Counted from the first letter of the stretch, positions 15,983 through 24,784 are shown. The stretch is 60,221 nucleotides of DNA from Lawsonibacter sp900766145 (GCF_030372275.1 NZ_JAUDDJ010000016.1); one strand, 5' to 3'. Numbers and translations: made by a program. The notes: generated by a model not told the origin, from the letters alone.

Positions 15983-16011
15983 AGCTTAAGAAATCTGACG
16001 GAGAAAGTCAA
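15983..16011 (-). promoter_or_regulatory. Promoter of the GltS-like gene
   Basis: On the minus strand TTGACT (16006-16011) and TAAGCT (15983-15988) are 17 bases apart. An A/T-rich stretch with TTAAGTAC just upstream (16013-16020) is a place where the neighbouring response regulator might bind; that is a guess. Confidence 0.5.
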
Positions 16012-16047
16012 TTTAAGTACGTATTGAAGGGCTTTTGTAAGTAAAGT

Positions 16048-16092
16048 AACAAAAGATCCGCTTGTGGGACATCCACAAACGGATCTTTTGTT
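16048..16092. terminator. Terminator of the sensor-regulator operon
   Basis: AACAAAAGATCCG...TTGTGG pairs with CCACAA...CGGATCTTTTGTT around GACAT. T-rich on both strands, it separates the response regulator from the carrier gene promoter. Confidence 0.8.
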
Positions 16093-16186
16093 TTCGGCAA
16101 TCTGTGCGCATATCTGTATGAGATTTCGTCCATTTTCGCCCTTTTTCAGAAAAAATGTACAAATTTGAACGCAGCTTTTTTGTTTC

Positions 16187-16897
16187 TTAAGTAGATTTCT
16201 TTCCCGCTGCACCAAAGCTGCCGGTGTAGCGGTAGCGGATGGAGGGGCGGCCACCAGTCTGGTAATCAATGGAACTGACCAGCTCTCCCGTCTCCACCAT
16301 GTAGTTGACATAGCGGCGGATGGTGATTCGGGACAGGTGTACCTGCTCGGCGATCTCCTCGCTGGTGAGGGCCTGCCCCTGGCTGCGGGCCAGGAAATCC
16401 TGGATGAGGCGCAGGGTGGCCCCATTGAGCCCTTTGCTCAGCTGAGGTGCTGCCTCCTCTCCGTCCTGGGACTGGAGCAGCTGGTCGATGGCCCTCTGGT
16501 CCATCCCTCCCGAATTGGACAGCAGCTTCTGTCGCTGGAGAAACTTATCCAGGGCCTGCCGGAACCGGGCAAACTCAAAGGGCTTGACCAGATAGTCCTG
16601 CACCCCCCGGCTGAGCAGGGAGCGGACGATATCCGTATCGCTGGCCGAGGTGACCATGATCACCGCCGGAGCCCGCCCCATGGCATGCAGCCGGTCCAGA
16701 AACTCCTGGCCATTCATCTCGGGAGTATAGTAGTCCAGCACGATCAGCTCCACGTCCTGTTTGGCCAGATACTCCAGGGCCTGTCCCCCGCTCTTACACA
16801 CCTGCACCACCTGAAAGCGGCGGTCGCTCTCCACATACTGCCGGTCAATGGCCGCCACCATGGGGTCGTCCTCTAAAATCAGTACCCGATAGGTCAT
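16187..16897 (-). CDS. CitB/DcuR-type response regulator
   Basis: A 236-residue two-component regulator. The receiver domain (1-120) has D10/D11, the phosphorylated D55 in LIVLDYYTPE, and the VKPFEF lysine. The C-terminal ~80 residues hold a helix-turn-helix (ALTSEEIAEQVHLSRITIRRYVNYMVE) of the CitT/DcuR class, followed by a short basic tail. The start codon overlaps the sensor kinase stop (ATGA), so the two are made together. The likely target is the GltS-like carrier gene next door. Confidence 0.9.
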   Translation of the reverse strand: MTYRVLILEDDPMVAAIDRQYVESDRRFQVVQVCKSGGQALEYLAKQDVELIVLDYYTPEMNGQEFLDRLHAMGRAPAVIMVTSASDTDIVRSLLSRGVQDYLVKPFEFARFRQALDKFLQRQKLLSNSGGMDQRAIDQLLQSQDGEEAAPQLSKGLNGATLRLIQDFLARSQGQALTSEEIAEQVHLSRITIRRYVNYMVETGELVSSIDYQTGGRPSIRYRYTGSFGAAGKKST

Positions 16898-18501
16898 ACT
16901 GCTCCCTCCTGTCTGGTAAAGGTCAGGGTAAAGCAGGTACCTGCCCCCGCCTCAGTCACAATGTCGATGGTCCCGCCATGCCGCTCTACGATCTGCCGGA
17001 CCAGGGGCAGACCCAGGCCCCGTCCCTCGCCTTTAGTGGAGACACCCTTTTCAAAGATCCGCTCCCGCACCGCCGGGTCGATGCCCCGGCCCGTATCCTC
17101 GCAGACGATGATGTTGCAGTCCGGACGGCAGTAGAGCCCCAGCGTGATCTCCCGCAGCTCTTCCTCCGCCTTGCTCAGCTCCTCCACTGCGTTTTCCAGG
17201 AGATTACCCACCACGGTAATGCACTCCTGTTCCTCCAGCAGCAGATCCTCTGGGCGGCAGCTGCTGTCGGGGGCCACCGTCAGACGGATACCCAGTTCGG
17301 CGGCGTGCATCATTTTGCCGATCACCAGGGCGCACAGCCGGGAGGCACGGATGCAGTCAGCGGTCTCCCGGATGGCCTGGCTGGAGACCAGGCCGCTGTT
17401 GACGATGAAGGAGATGGCCTTCCCGGTCTCGCCGGTCTGGAGATAGCCCAGGATGACGTGGAGTTTGTTCATAAACTCGTGGTTAAAAAAGCGCAGGGTA
17501 TCCAGCATATTCCGGGTGCCGGAGAGCTGGTCGGACAGCCGCATCATCTCCGTCTTGTCGTGCAGCACACTCAGCACCCCGTCCAGGCCCTCTTCTCCCC
17601 GTATGGGCACCTCGCTGGCCAGTACCTGCCGCTCTCCAATGACACAGGAGCGGTTATGGCTGGCCTGTCCGGTGCGGGCCGCCTGGACACAACCGCTCTG
17701 GGGAAAGGTCTCCTCCAGCTGCCGCCCCTCCAGTTCCTGCTGGGAAGCGCCCAGCAGGCGCTGGGCCGCCTGATTGGAGAAAATCACCCTTCCCTCCCGG
17801 TCGGTGGCCACCAGGCCGTCCTCAATGGCGTTGAGCACGTCCTCCTGTTTGAGGTACAGCTCCAGCAGCTCGGTGGGGTGGTGTCCTTTCAGGGAGCCCC
17901 GCAGCAGGGCTACAATTCCCCGGGACAGCCCCACGCCCAGCAGCAAGACCACCCCCAGGATCACCAGAGCGTAGATCACGATCACCCGGTTCTGCTCCCA
18001 GATGTCGGAGGTAAAGATGGAGGTCATCACAAAGCCGATGATCTCTCCCTGGTCATTTTCCACCGCGTGGAAGGCCCTGCGCTGGGAGCCGTAGGTACTG
18101 TATCCGGTGGTGATATAGGGCTCGCTGCCCTCCAGGATGGGGACCTCCTCCCCTTCCACAAAGGTCTCACCGCTCTGCTGGCGGTCGGTATGATAAAAGC
18201 GCAGGCCGCTGGTGTTGTAGATCACGATCACGTTCAGGTCCTTCACGTTCTCGCTCAGGCTGTCCAGCTGCCGGGACACCTCCGGGTCGGGGTAGCCCCG
18301 CTCCAGCATGGCCTCAACCCCGTCCAGCTGGGCGATGTAGGCGGCGCTGCTGCGGATGGTATCATCCATGCTTCTAAGCTGCCGGGTGATATCCACATAC
18401 AGCATGATCCCCATGGTCACAAGCAGCAAAATGGATGAGACGCTGACAAAGCTGATAAACAGCTGTCTCTCCAGGGGCATTTGTTTGAATCTGGACAACA
18501 T
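16894..18501 (-). CDS. CitA/DcuS-type sensor histidine kinase
   Basis: A 535-residue membrane kinase. One transmembrane helix at ~15-37, an extracytoplasmic sCache-like domain at ~38-175, a second helix at ~178-198, then a PAS domain (EDVLNAIEDGLVATDREGRV), a dimerisation helix with the phospho-accepting His in FFNHEFMNKLHVILGYL, and a GHKL ATPase (NLLENAVEE, EDTGRGIDP, GEGRGLGLPLV). This is the layout of sensors of external citrate or C4-dicarboxylates. The ATG with GGAGGAGAG upstream at 18501 is preferred to one 36 bases earlier. Confidence 0.9.
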   Translation of the reverse strand: MLSRFKQMPLERQLFISFVSVSSILLLVTMGIMLYVDITRQLRSMDDTIRSSAAYIAQLDGVEAMLERGYPDPEVSRQLDSLSENVKDLNVIVIYNTSGLRFYHTDRQQSGETFVEGEEVPILEGSEPYITTGYSTYGSQRRAFHAVENDQGEIIGFVMTSIFTSDIWEQNRVIVIYALVILGVVLLLGVGLSRGIVALLRGSLKGHHPTELLELYLKQEDVLNAIEDGLVATDREGRVIFSNQAAQRLLGASQQELEGRQLEETFPQSGCVQAARTGQASHNRSCVIGERQVLASEVPIRGEEGLDGVLSVLHDKTEMMRLSDQLSGTRNMLDTLRFFNHEFMNKLHVILGYLQTGETGKAISFIVNSGLVSSQAIRETADCIRASRLCALVIGKMMHAAELGIRLTVAPDSSCRPEDLLLEEQECITVVGNLLENAVEELSKAEEELREITLGLYCRPDCNIIVCEDTGRGIDPAVRERIFEKGVSTKGEGRGLGLPLVRQIVERHGGTIDIVTEAGAGTCFTLTFTRQEGAV

Positions 18502-18535
18502 ATCTCTCTCCTCCATTTTGCCTTTGCCACACAGC

Positions 18536-18570
18536 AAAAAAGCGTGCCCGGTCTCTGTGTCCGGGCACGC
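18536..18570 (-). terminator. Terminator of the Gls24-family gene
   Basis: GCGTGCCCGG (18542-18551) pairs with CCGGGCACGC (18561-18570); on the minus strand six T residues follow. Confidence 0.85.
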
Positions 18571-18587
18571 CTTCTGGTTATTCCGTG

Positions 18588-18962
18588 TTACGCCTTCACC
18601 GGGAAAGTGATGCCGCCCACATTCACATTGACGGCGGCGATCTCCAGGCCGGTCATGGACTCCACCGCGTTCTTCACGCCGTCCTGCACCGCCTTGCCCA
18701 CCTCGGGAATGGTATTGCCATAGGACATCAGAATGGACAGATCCACCGTCACCTTCTCGTCCTCCATCTGCACATGCACGCCCTTGGCCAGGGTTTTCTT
18801 CCCCAGCAGCTCGGCGATATCGCTGCCCAAATTGGCAGCCAGGCCGCTGACTCCCTCCACCTCCAGGGCGGCGGCGGCGGCAATGCCAGCCAGCACTTCT
18901 TCAGAAATATGGATATTGCCCAGCTCGTCAGAGCGGGAGACATACTCCTTATTCTCGCTCAC
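18588..18962 (-). CDS. Asp23/Gls24 family envelope stress protein
   Basis: A 124-residue protein with the Gls24/Asp23 pattern (GNIHISEEVLAGIAAAAALEVEGV, then a C-terminal VVNVNVGGI-like strand). Members of this family are cytosolic and often attach to the membrane in cell-envelope homeostasis; the exact role is unclear. It follows the spoIIIA operon by about 100 bases on the same strand, but no sporulation role is shown by the sequence. Confidence 0.88.
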   Translation of the reverse strand: MSENKEYVSRSDELGNIHISEEVLAGIAAAAALEVEGVSGLAANLGSDIAELLGKKTLAKGVHVQMEDEKVTVDLSILMSYGNTIPEVGKAVQDGVKNAVESMTGLEIAAVNVNVGGITFPVKA

Positions 18963-19063
18963 GGATGGTCACGCTCCTTCACGTTACAGTTCTTCCAGGA
19001 TACTTGGTGTTATTGTACCACGCCGGAGCGCCTTTGACAACCAAAACCTAAAATTTCTAGGGC

Positions 19064-19696
19064 TCACTCCACCTCGATGATGGTCACCTGGTCGGCGGTA
19101 AAACCGGCATTCTGATTGACCACATCCAGGATACGGGCGGTATCTGCGTCGGTGAGTCCCCCTTCGGGAGCAGCCACCGCCAGGCTCAGGGAATTTTCTC
19201 CAATAAAGGCCACGCAGTCGGTATAGCCTTTGGCCACAATCATATTTTCGATCTGGGCCTCAGTGACGGTGTAGTCGGCCATGGTCTGGATGCTCTGGTT
19301 GGCCTCGTCCCGCAGGGTCTGGTCCGCATCCTCCCGGGCTGCGGCATCCTGGAGCAGGCTCAGAGCGCTGTCCCGGGACTGCTGGCGGTTAAGACGGGCG
19401 TTGGCAAAGTAGTCATCGCCGCTCTCTGTGCCGGTCTGCTGGCCGTCGGCGCTGCTCTGGTCCCCCTGCTGGGCGGCATCCTCCTGCTGAGAAGAGCTGG
19501 AGCTGTCTGAGCCGGAGCCGCCGGAGACCAACGGGTCCTCCTTGCCCACCATGGTGGACTCACCCAAGGTCTTACCTGCCTCCTGCTCATAGCTCCAGTT
19601 TAAGTACACCGCCGCACACACAAACACGGCGATCACCGCCACCACCGCATTGCGCTTCCAAAGCTGGGACATACCCTTCTTGTTCCCTGTTTTCAT
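19064..19696 (-). CDS. spoIIIAH: Stage III sporulation protein AH
   Basis: A 210-residue mother-cell membrane protein. One N-terminal transmembrane helix (~13-32) and a long Ser/Gln/Asp-rich linker lead to a YscJ/FliF-like ring domain (~110-210, including YTVTEAQIENMIVAKGYTDCVAFI). SpoIIIAH pairs with forespore SpoIIQ to form the channel that crosses the intermembrane space. The linker is low-complexity (Ser- and Gln-rich), a normal but variable feature. Last gene of the spoIIIA operon here. Confidence 0.9.
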   Translation of the reverse strand: MKTGNKKGMSQLWKRNAVVAVIAVFVCAAVYLNWSYEQEAGKTLGESTMVGKEDPLVSGGSGSDSSSSSQQEDAAQQGDQSSADGQQTGTESGDDYFANARLNRQQSRDSALSLLQDAAAREDADQTLRDEANQSIQTMADYTVTEAQIENMIVAKGYTDCVAFIGENSLSLAVAAPEGGLTDADTARILDVVNQNAGFTADQVTIIEVE

Positions 19697-19733
19697 TGCT
19701 GACTTCCTCCCTATTCATTTCAAAGTTTCGGCC

Positions 19734-20243
19734 TCAGGCCGCGCTTTTGCATACGGAAATATGGTTGCTGCCCAGTCCGGTGACGGCAGAGACCGCCTCC
19801 ATCACCGCCAGGCGCACCTGGGGGTCGTCCCCGCCGGGGCACACCACCAGCGCCCCCCGGAACTGGGGGGCCACCGTCTGGAGGGGCACTACGTCCTGAT
19901 TGCCCGAGCCCCGCCCCACCGTCACGGTGGTGGTGCTGCTGTCTCCCTGGCTGCCCTGCTCCTTGTCCTGGGCCAGCACTTGGCGGCTGCTGCTCTGCAA
20001 GGACAGCACCACCTGGGCCTCTCCGGCTCCCTGGATCTGGGAGATGGTGTCGGCCAGCTTTTTCTCAAAAGCCTCCAGGTCAAATTCCTCCTGGACGCTC
20101 TCCTGGGCGGCAGTCTTCTCCTCCTCCCCGCCTTGGGGCCATAGAAGCAAAACCATCCCCACCGCCACCACCAAAAGGACATAGCCATACCGCTCCAGTC
20201 CCTTCTTCCAGGCATTGAATCCTGGGGGCCATGAAAATTTCAC
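19734..20243 (-). CDS. spoIIIAG: Stage III sporulation protein AG
   Basis: A 169-residue protein with one membrane helix (~residues 19-35, GYVLLVVAVGMVLLLW) and an extracytoplasmic ring-building domain (LEAFEKKLADTISQIQGAGEAQVVLSL). SpoIIIAG forms a large ring in the feeding-tube complex. I assign a GTG start at 20243 with GGAGG seven bases upstream; it overlaps the spoIIIAF stop (GTGA), and the first in-frame ATG is well inside the domain. Confidence 0.9.
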   Translation of the reverse strand: MKFSWPPGFNAWKKGLERYGYVLLVVAVGMVLLLWPQGGEEEKTAAQESVQEEFDLEAFEKKLADTISQIQGAGEAQVVLSLQSSSRQVLAQDKEQGSQGDSSTTTVTVGRGSGNQDVVPLQTVAPQFRGALVVCPGGDDPQVRLAVMEAVSAVTGLGSNHISVCKSAA

Positions 20244-20731
20244 GGCGATTCCTCCTTTGTTGCATACTGCTGGCGCTCCGGCGGCACTCCCAGCTCCTCC
20301 TGGATCTGCCTGGTAAGCTGTTCCTGCTGACTGGGGGACAGGTTCCCTGTCACGGTGACCTGCCAGGGGAGAAAGACCCCATCTCCCTCCGGGGCGCATT
20401 CTAGCTCCACCTGGCACTCCGCCCCCAGCTGGGCCGCCTTGTCCACAATATATGCACTGCATTCCGCTTCTATGATCGTTTTCATGGTCTCGTCCCGCTG
20501 CTCCTCCAGTTCCTGTACCTCCCCCTGAGGTTGCCAGCTCTCCAGCCACTCTTCCGGCTCCACGCCCTTCAAGCTGGCCAGGGGAGAGAGCAGGGCCACC
20601 GCCATTACCAGCCCTGCCGTCAGCCGTCCCACCCGGCGCACCGGCCCCGGTGGGATCAGCCCCTGGGCCAGAGCGCACAGGATGGCCGCCGCCGTCACCG
20701 ACAGCAGCCACTCTTTTAGCGCCCCCATCAT
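20240..20731 (-). CDS. spoIIIAF: Stage III sporulation protein AF
   Basis: A 163-residue protein with two N-terminal membrane helices (~6-28 and ~36-55) and a soluble C-terminal domain containing ECSAYIVDKAAQLG, the signature of SpoIIIAF. It works in the spoIIIA channel complex; its individual role is not well defined. The start overlaps the spoIIIAE stop, and two consecutive ATG codons are possible. Confidence 0.9.
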   Translation of the reverse strand: MMGALKEWLLSVTAAAILCALAQGLIPPGPVRRVGRLTAGLVMAVALLSPLASLKGVEPEEWLESWQPQGEVQELEEQRDETMKTIIEAECSAYIVDKAAQLGAECQVELECAPEGDGVFLPWQVTVTGNLSPSQQEQLTRQIQEELGVPPERQQYATKEESP

Positions 20732-21792
20732 GGCGCCACCGCCGACACGGCGGACACGATGCTCAAAAGCAGCATGAGGGCACAGCTGCCCGTCATGCCC
20801 AGCAGCAAACCAAAAGCTCCGCCGATACTGTCCATCAGTCCGCCCAGCCGGGAGTGGTCCACCGTCCCAGCCAAGGCGGCGGCCAGCTTATAGGCCAGAT
20901 AGTGGAGGGCCAGCTGCAAAAAGGGGGTCAGGCAGATGGCCAGCACTACCAGCATCCCCGCCACTCCCACGGTGCTGCGCAGCACGCTGGTACTGGCCAG
21001 GGCGCTTTCCGCCGCGTCGGAGAGGATGCCTCCCACCACCGGCACCGCCCGGGAGATGGTCATGCGGGCGGTCTTCACCACCGCCGCGTCCACCGCCCCG
21101 GCAATGGCCCCGCTGGCAGTGAGATAACCAGTAAAAGCCAGCAGCATGGCGGTGAGGAAAAAGACCGCCGTCCCCCGCACCAGCCCTGCCAGCTTTCCAA
21201 GTCCTCCGTTGCCCAAGGCTGCCTGGGCACAGGACAGGGCTATGTAGGCGTACACCAGGGGCACCAACAGGCTGTCCACCGCGGTGATGAGCAGGTCGGA
21301 GAAGAGAACCGTCACCCCCTGGCGCACCGCTGCCCCAGTCACCGAGCCGGTGGCGGCGGTGAGAGTGGCCATGGCGGGGAGAATGAGGTCGGCAAAATCT
21401 CCCATCTTGGAGATGGTCTCCCGCCCCAGGCCCACCATGGTGGTCATGTCGCTCACCGTCAGGGCGGTGATGGCCAGGGCTCCCGCCAGCTCCACTGCCC
21501 CCAGTCCCACAGGCTTGTCCTCCTCCAGGCCCTGAGCCAGGCCGCACAGCAATACTACTGCCAACAGCTTCAACGCGGTACCCAGACTGTGGCGCAGCAG
21601 GCCGCCCAACTGATCGGTGGCCGCCTCCAGCAAATTCTGCACCCCCTGGTCCAGTCCCCCTTCTGCGGATACCCCGTAGTCCTGGGCGCTCTCCAGCACC
21701 TGGTCGGCCTGAGAGAAGGAGAGGTCTACGCCCCACACCGGCAGTACCGTCAGGGGCAGCAGCACCAACAGAGCCAACAGATGTCCCCTCAT
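20728..21792 (-). CDS. spoIIIAE: Stage III sporulation protein AE
   Basis: A 354-residue polytopic membrane protein. A signal-like first helix is followed by a soluble stretch (~20-60) and about seven hydrophobic segments rich in Gly/Ala. Family marks include AVDSLLVPLVYAYIALS and AVPVVGGILSDAAES. It is thought to be a membrane component of the feeding tube. The ATG overlaps the spoIIIAD stop and has GGAGGGG eight bases upstream. Confidence 0.9.
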   Translation of the reverse strand: MRGHLLALLVLLPLTVLPVWGVDLSFSQADQVLESAQDYGVSAEGGLDQGVQNLLEAATDQLGGLLRHSLGTALKLLAVVLLCGLAQGLEEDKPVGLGAVELAGALAITALTVSDMTTMVGLGRETISKMGDFADLILPAMATLTAATGSVTGAAVRQGVTVLFSDLLITAVDSLLVPLVYAYIALSCAQAALGNGGLGKLAGLVRGTAVFFLTAMLLAFTGYLTASGAIAGAVDAAVVKTARMTISRAVPVVGGILSDAAESALASTSVLRSTVGVAGMLVVLAICLTPFLQLALHYLAYKLAAALAGTVDHSRLGGLMDSIGGAFGLLLGMTGSCALMLLLSIVSAVSAVAP

Positions 21793-22181
21793 AGCAGCAT
21801 CCCCTCCATCATCTTCAGTACCCCTCCCACCAGAGGCAGAGAGACCGCCAGGGCCAGAATGGTCCCTGCCGTCTCCACAAAGGCGGCCACGCCGTTCTCC
21901 CCCGCGCTTTTGCACACCTCCGCTGTCAGCCGGGTGATGATGGACAGCACTACGGTTTTAAAGACGGGCTCAACAAGCCAGTCCTCCAGCCCAGCCAGCT
22001 CACACAGCCACTTCATCCACTCAGTCACCAGCTTCAGGCTGTCCGCCACCGTCCACAGCACCCACACTCCCGCCGCCAGAGCCAGCAAAAACCCCAGCTC
22101 CGGCGCAGCCCGGCGCACCACCGTGCCACATAAAACGGCAGTCACCGCCCCGGCGGCTACCTTGATCATGACCTCCATCAT
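21789..22181 (-). CDS. spoIIIAD: Stage III sporulation protein AD
   Basis: A 130-residue membrane protein with four hydrophobic stretches, ending in the conserved VSLPLVGGVLKMMEGML. It belongs with SpoIIIAC as a small integral subunit of the spoIIIA complex. The start overlaps the spoIIIAC stop and the stop overlaps the spoIIIAE start, showing tight translational coupling. Confidence 0.9.
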   Translation of the reverse strand: MMEVMIKVAAGAVTAVLCGTVVRRAAPELGFLLALAAGVWVLWTVADSLKLVTEWMKWLCELAGLEDWLVEPVFKTVVLSIITRLTAEVCKSAGENGVAAFVETAGTILALAVSLPLVGGVLKMMEGMLL

Positions 22182-22378
22182 AACTGAAACAGAGTTTTGA
22201 CCAGGGCAAACAGGTCGGCGATCTCCTGCACCACCATCATCAGCACCACCACCAGCCCCGCCAAGGTGGTCATCATGGCCTGCTCGTCCCGCCCCGCCCG
22301 GCTGAGCACCTGATTGAGCACCGCCACCAGAATGCCGATGGCGGCAATTTTAAAGATCATATCCACATCCATACCCAT
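22178..22378 (-). CDS. spoIIIAC: Stage III sporulation protein AC
   Basis: A 66-residue protein with two membrane helices separated by the conserved SRAGRDEQA loop, matching SpoIIIAC in length and sequence. Either of two nearby Met codons (MGMDVDM) could be the start. Confidence 0.92.
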   Translation of the reverse strand: MGMDVDMIFKIAAIGILVAVLNQVLSRAGRDEQAMMTTLAGLVVVLMMVVQEIADLFALVKTLFQL

Positions 22379-22402
22379 GCCCTCTTTCGTGATCTTATCC
22401 CA

Positions 22403-22912
22403 TTACAGCAGCAAAATCACAAGAAACGCGCCGCCGGACAAGCCCAGGGCCTGATAGACCCGACCCAGACGCCGCCGCTCCTCCTGGGCTCGCTGCTCCT
22501 CCCGCTCCAGGGCCTGCCTGGCGTGCTCCAGCGCTTTCCGCTGGCTGTCCGCCTCGTACCGACCCAGCACCTCCCCCAGAGGCAGCAGGGCGGCCTGTGC
22601 ATCCGGCGAGAGCAGCTCCAGCCCCTCCACCGCCTGCCGCCAGCTCTCCCCAAAGGGGACCTGGTCCAGCCGGGCACAGCCTTCGGCACACCGTTGAAAA
22701 AAGCCAGCCGCAGGCTGGGCACACCGCCGTGCCAGGGCAGCCATCAGCTCGGGCAGGGCCGCCCCCCGCTCCCACAGCTCCCGCTCCAGAAGCTCCAACC
22801 CGGCTATCATGGCCTGCACCGCCCGCAGACGCTTTGTCAGCTCCGCCGCCGCGCTCAACCCCAGCCAGCCGCTTCCCGCTGCCACCAGCACCGCTCCCAC
22901 CAGCTTCCACAT
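22403..22912 (-). CDS. spoIIIAB: Stage III sporulation protein AB
   Basis: A 169-residue protein with a hydrophobic helix at each end (~4-24 and ~152-168) and a helical, GspF-like soluble core with ELTKRLRAVQAMIAGLELLERE. SpoIIIAB resembles the membrane platform proteins of type II secretion. Its ATG follows the spoIIIAA stop with no gap. The helix between residues ~120-150 is a charged coiled-coil candidate. Confidence 0.9.
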   Translation of the reverse strand: MWKLVGAVLVAAGSGWLGLSAAAELTKRLRAVQAMIAGLELLERELWERGAALPELMAALARRCAQPAAGFFQRCAEGCARLDQVPFGESWRQAVEGLELLSPDAQAALLPLGEVLGRYEADSQRKALEHARQALEREEQRAQEERRRLGRVYQALGLSGGAFLVILLL

Positions 22913-23824
22913 CTACGCCAACACCTCCACCTGATAGCTCCGCCGTCCGTGTTCTGTATGGATCAGCAGCAGCCGCTCAAATACCTTGGCCGCCATCAGC
23001 TCCCGATACAGGGGGCGGCGGGACAGATCTTCCCGATCTTTTCCGTGGGCGGTGGCCAGCAGCTTTACCCCGCACCCTGCCGCCGAGATAAGGGCTGCCA
23101 CGTCCTCCGGGGCGGTGATCTCGTCCGCTGCCAACACCTGGGGGTTCATGGCCCGCAGCAGCATCATGAGCGCCTGGGCCTTAGGACAGCCCTCCAGCAC
23201 GTCGGTGCGCTCCCCCACATCCAACTGAGGCACCCCGTTCCACAGGGCGGCCACCTCTCCCCGCTCGTCGGCCACCGCCACCCGCTGGGCGACCATCCCC
23301 ACTCCATCCGAGGCCAGGCGGATAAGATCCCGGAGCAGGGTGGTCTTGCCCGCCCCCGGGGGCGCCAAAATAAGGGTACTGCACAGCGTTCTGTCCGGCC
23401 CCAGCAGTTCCCCCTCCACCGGCGCCGCCGCCCCGGTCACCTGCCGGGCCACCCGGATCGCCGCCGAGGACAGCCGCCCCAGGCCGTGGATCTGGCCGTC
23501 CCGCAGTACCGGGGTCCCGCACAGCCCTACCCGGTGGCCTCCCTCCACCGTCAAGTAACCCCGGCGCAGCTGATCGGCCACAGTATGGACGGAGGCCCGG
23601 CTAGCCAGCTCCAGCAGCTGCTCCAGATCCCGGCCGGTCACCGGATTTGTCCCCAAAGACAGCTCTCCCTGTGGAAACACCGCCGTCATGGGCCGCCCCA
23701 CCCGCAGCCGCAGTTCCTCCGCCCTGCCCTGCTTGTCCTCCGGGAGGGCCAGCGCCGCCCCCCGCAGAGCCAGGGGCAGCACCTGGGCCGCCTGCCGATA
23801 GGCCTGGCTGTTGTCCATTCTCAT
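22913..23824 (-). CDS. spoIIIAA: Stage III sporulation protein AA (secretion-type ATPase)
   Basis: A 303-residue cytosolic ATPase of the secretion/RecA type. Walker A is APPGAGKTTLLRDL and Walker B is in VLAADEIT. An N-terminal domain (~1-110) contains the ELRLRVGRP segment typical of SpoIIIAA. It is expected to power the channel that keeps the forespore active after engulfment. First gene of an eight-gene operon preceded by a sigma-E-like promoter. Confidence 0.93.
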   Translation of the reverse strand: MRMDNSQAYRQAAQVLPLALRGAALALPEDKQGRAEELRLRVGRPMTAVFPQGELSLGTNPVTGRDLEQLLELASRASVHTVADQLRRGYLTVEGGHRVGLCGTPVLRDGQIHGLGRLSSAAIRVARQVTGAAAPVEGELLGPDRTLCSTLILAPPGAGKTTLLRDLIRLASDGVGMVAQRVAVADERGEVAALWNGVPQLDVGERTDVLEGCPKAQALMMLLRAMNPQVLAADEITAPEDVAALISAAGCGVKLLATAHGKDREDLSRRPLYRELMAAKVFERLLLIHTEHGRRSYQVEVLA

Positions 23825-23856
23825 TGGTATTCACCGCCTTTGCCGTTGTTCCCTAC

Positions 23857-23886
23857 ACGTTATGTGGACCGGGAGATGGTTATGAC
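23857..23886 (-). promoter_or_regulatory. Sigma-E-like promoter of the spoIIIA operon
   Basis: On the minus strand GTCATAAC (23879-23886) and CATAACGT (23857-23864) are 14 bases apart. This fits the mother-cell sigma-E pattern (ATA-rich -35, CATA-type -10) better than sigma-A. The family is known to be under sigma-E in Bacillus. Confidence 0.55.
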
Positions 23887-23887
23887 A

Positions 23888-23921
23888 ACAAAAAAGCACC
23901 CCCGGCCAAAGCCAGGGGCGC
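23888..23921 (-). terminator. Terminator of the folD operon
   Basis: GC-rich stem GCGCCCCTGGC/GCCGGGGGTGC (23896-23921) around a four-base loop, followed on the minus strand by T residues. It sits directly before the sigma-E promoter. Confidence 0.82.
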
Positions 23922-23936
23922 AAAATTTATGTTTTT

Positions 23937-24782
23937 TTACTTTTTTCCGTGCTGCTTCGCCGCATACAGGGTGTTCTCCATCAGCATGGCCCGGGTCATG
24001 GGACCTACGCCGCCAGGGACGGGGGTGATGTAGGAGGCACGCTCCGCCGCGTCCTCAAAGACCACGTCGCCGCACAGCTTGCCCGCCTCGTTGCGGTTCA
24101 TGGCCACGTCCACGACCACGGCCCCCTCCTTCACCATATCGCCGGTGATGAGGCCGGTGCGGCCCGCCGCCGCCACCAGGATATCGGCCCGCAGGCACTC
24201 CGCCTTCAGGTCGGGCGTCTTGGAGTGACAGATGGTAACGGTGGCGTTCTCCCGCAGCATCAGCATGGCCTGGGGCTTGCCCACAATGTTGGAGCGGCCC
24301 ACGATGACACAGTGCTTGCCGGCGGGGTCAATGCCGTACTCCTTCAGCATCCGCATCACGCCGGCGGGAGTACAGGGCTGGAAGCCCTGCTCGCCGATCA
24401 TCAGCTGGCCCACATTGAAGGGGTGGAAGCAGTCCACATCCTTGTCGGGGCGGATGGCCAGCAGCACCTCTTTCTCGTTGAGGTGGCGGGGCAGAGGCAG
24501 CTGGACCAGGATGCCGTCGATGTCCTCCCGGTTATTCAGGGTCTCCACCAGCTCCAGCAGCTCCTGCTGGGTGGTCTGGGCGGGAATGGCGTACTCCTCG
24601 CTGTAAATGCCGCACTCGGCGCAGTCCTTTTTCTTTCCGTTTACGTACACACGGGAGGCGGGGTTATCGCCCACCAGCACCACAGCCAGGCCGGGCTTTT
24701 GTGCCATACCCGCCACCTGGGCCGCCACTTCTTCCTTCACCTTGGCCGCCAGGGCCTTGCCGTCCATCTTGATGGCTGCCAT
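23937..24782 (-). CDS. folD: Methylene-tetrahydrofolate dehydrogenase/cyclohydrolase
   Basis: Bifunctional enzyme of one-carbon metabolism that converts 5,10-methylene- to 10-formyl-tetrahydrofolate. The 281-residue length is normal. Catalytic residues lie in VGDNPASRVYVNGKKKDCAE (Lys in the YxxxK motif), GILVQLPLP, the NADP site VIVGRSNIVGKP and PVPGGVGPMT near the C-terminus. The start is two bases after the lgt stop, with AAAGGAGG upstream, so it is the last gene of the M16-lgt-folD operon. Confidence 0.95.
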   Translation of the reverse strand: MAAIKMDGKALAAKVKEEVAAQVAGMAQKPGLAVVLVGDNPASRVYVNGKKKDCAECGIYSEEYAIPAQTTQQELLELVETLNNREDIDGILVQLPLPRHLNEKEVLLAIRPDKDVDCFHPFNVGQLMIGEQGFQPCTPAGVMRMLKEYGIDPAGKHCVIVGRSNIVGKPQAMLMLRENATVTICHSKTPDLKAECLRADILVAAAGRTGLITGDMVKEGAVVVDVAMNRNEAGKLCGDVVFEDAAERASYITPVPGGVGPMTRAMLMENTLYAAKQHGKK

Positions 24783-24784
24783 GT

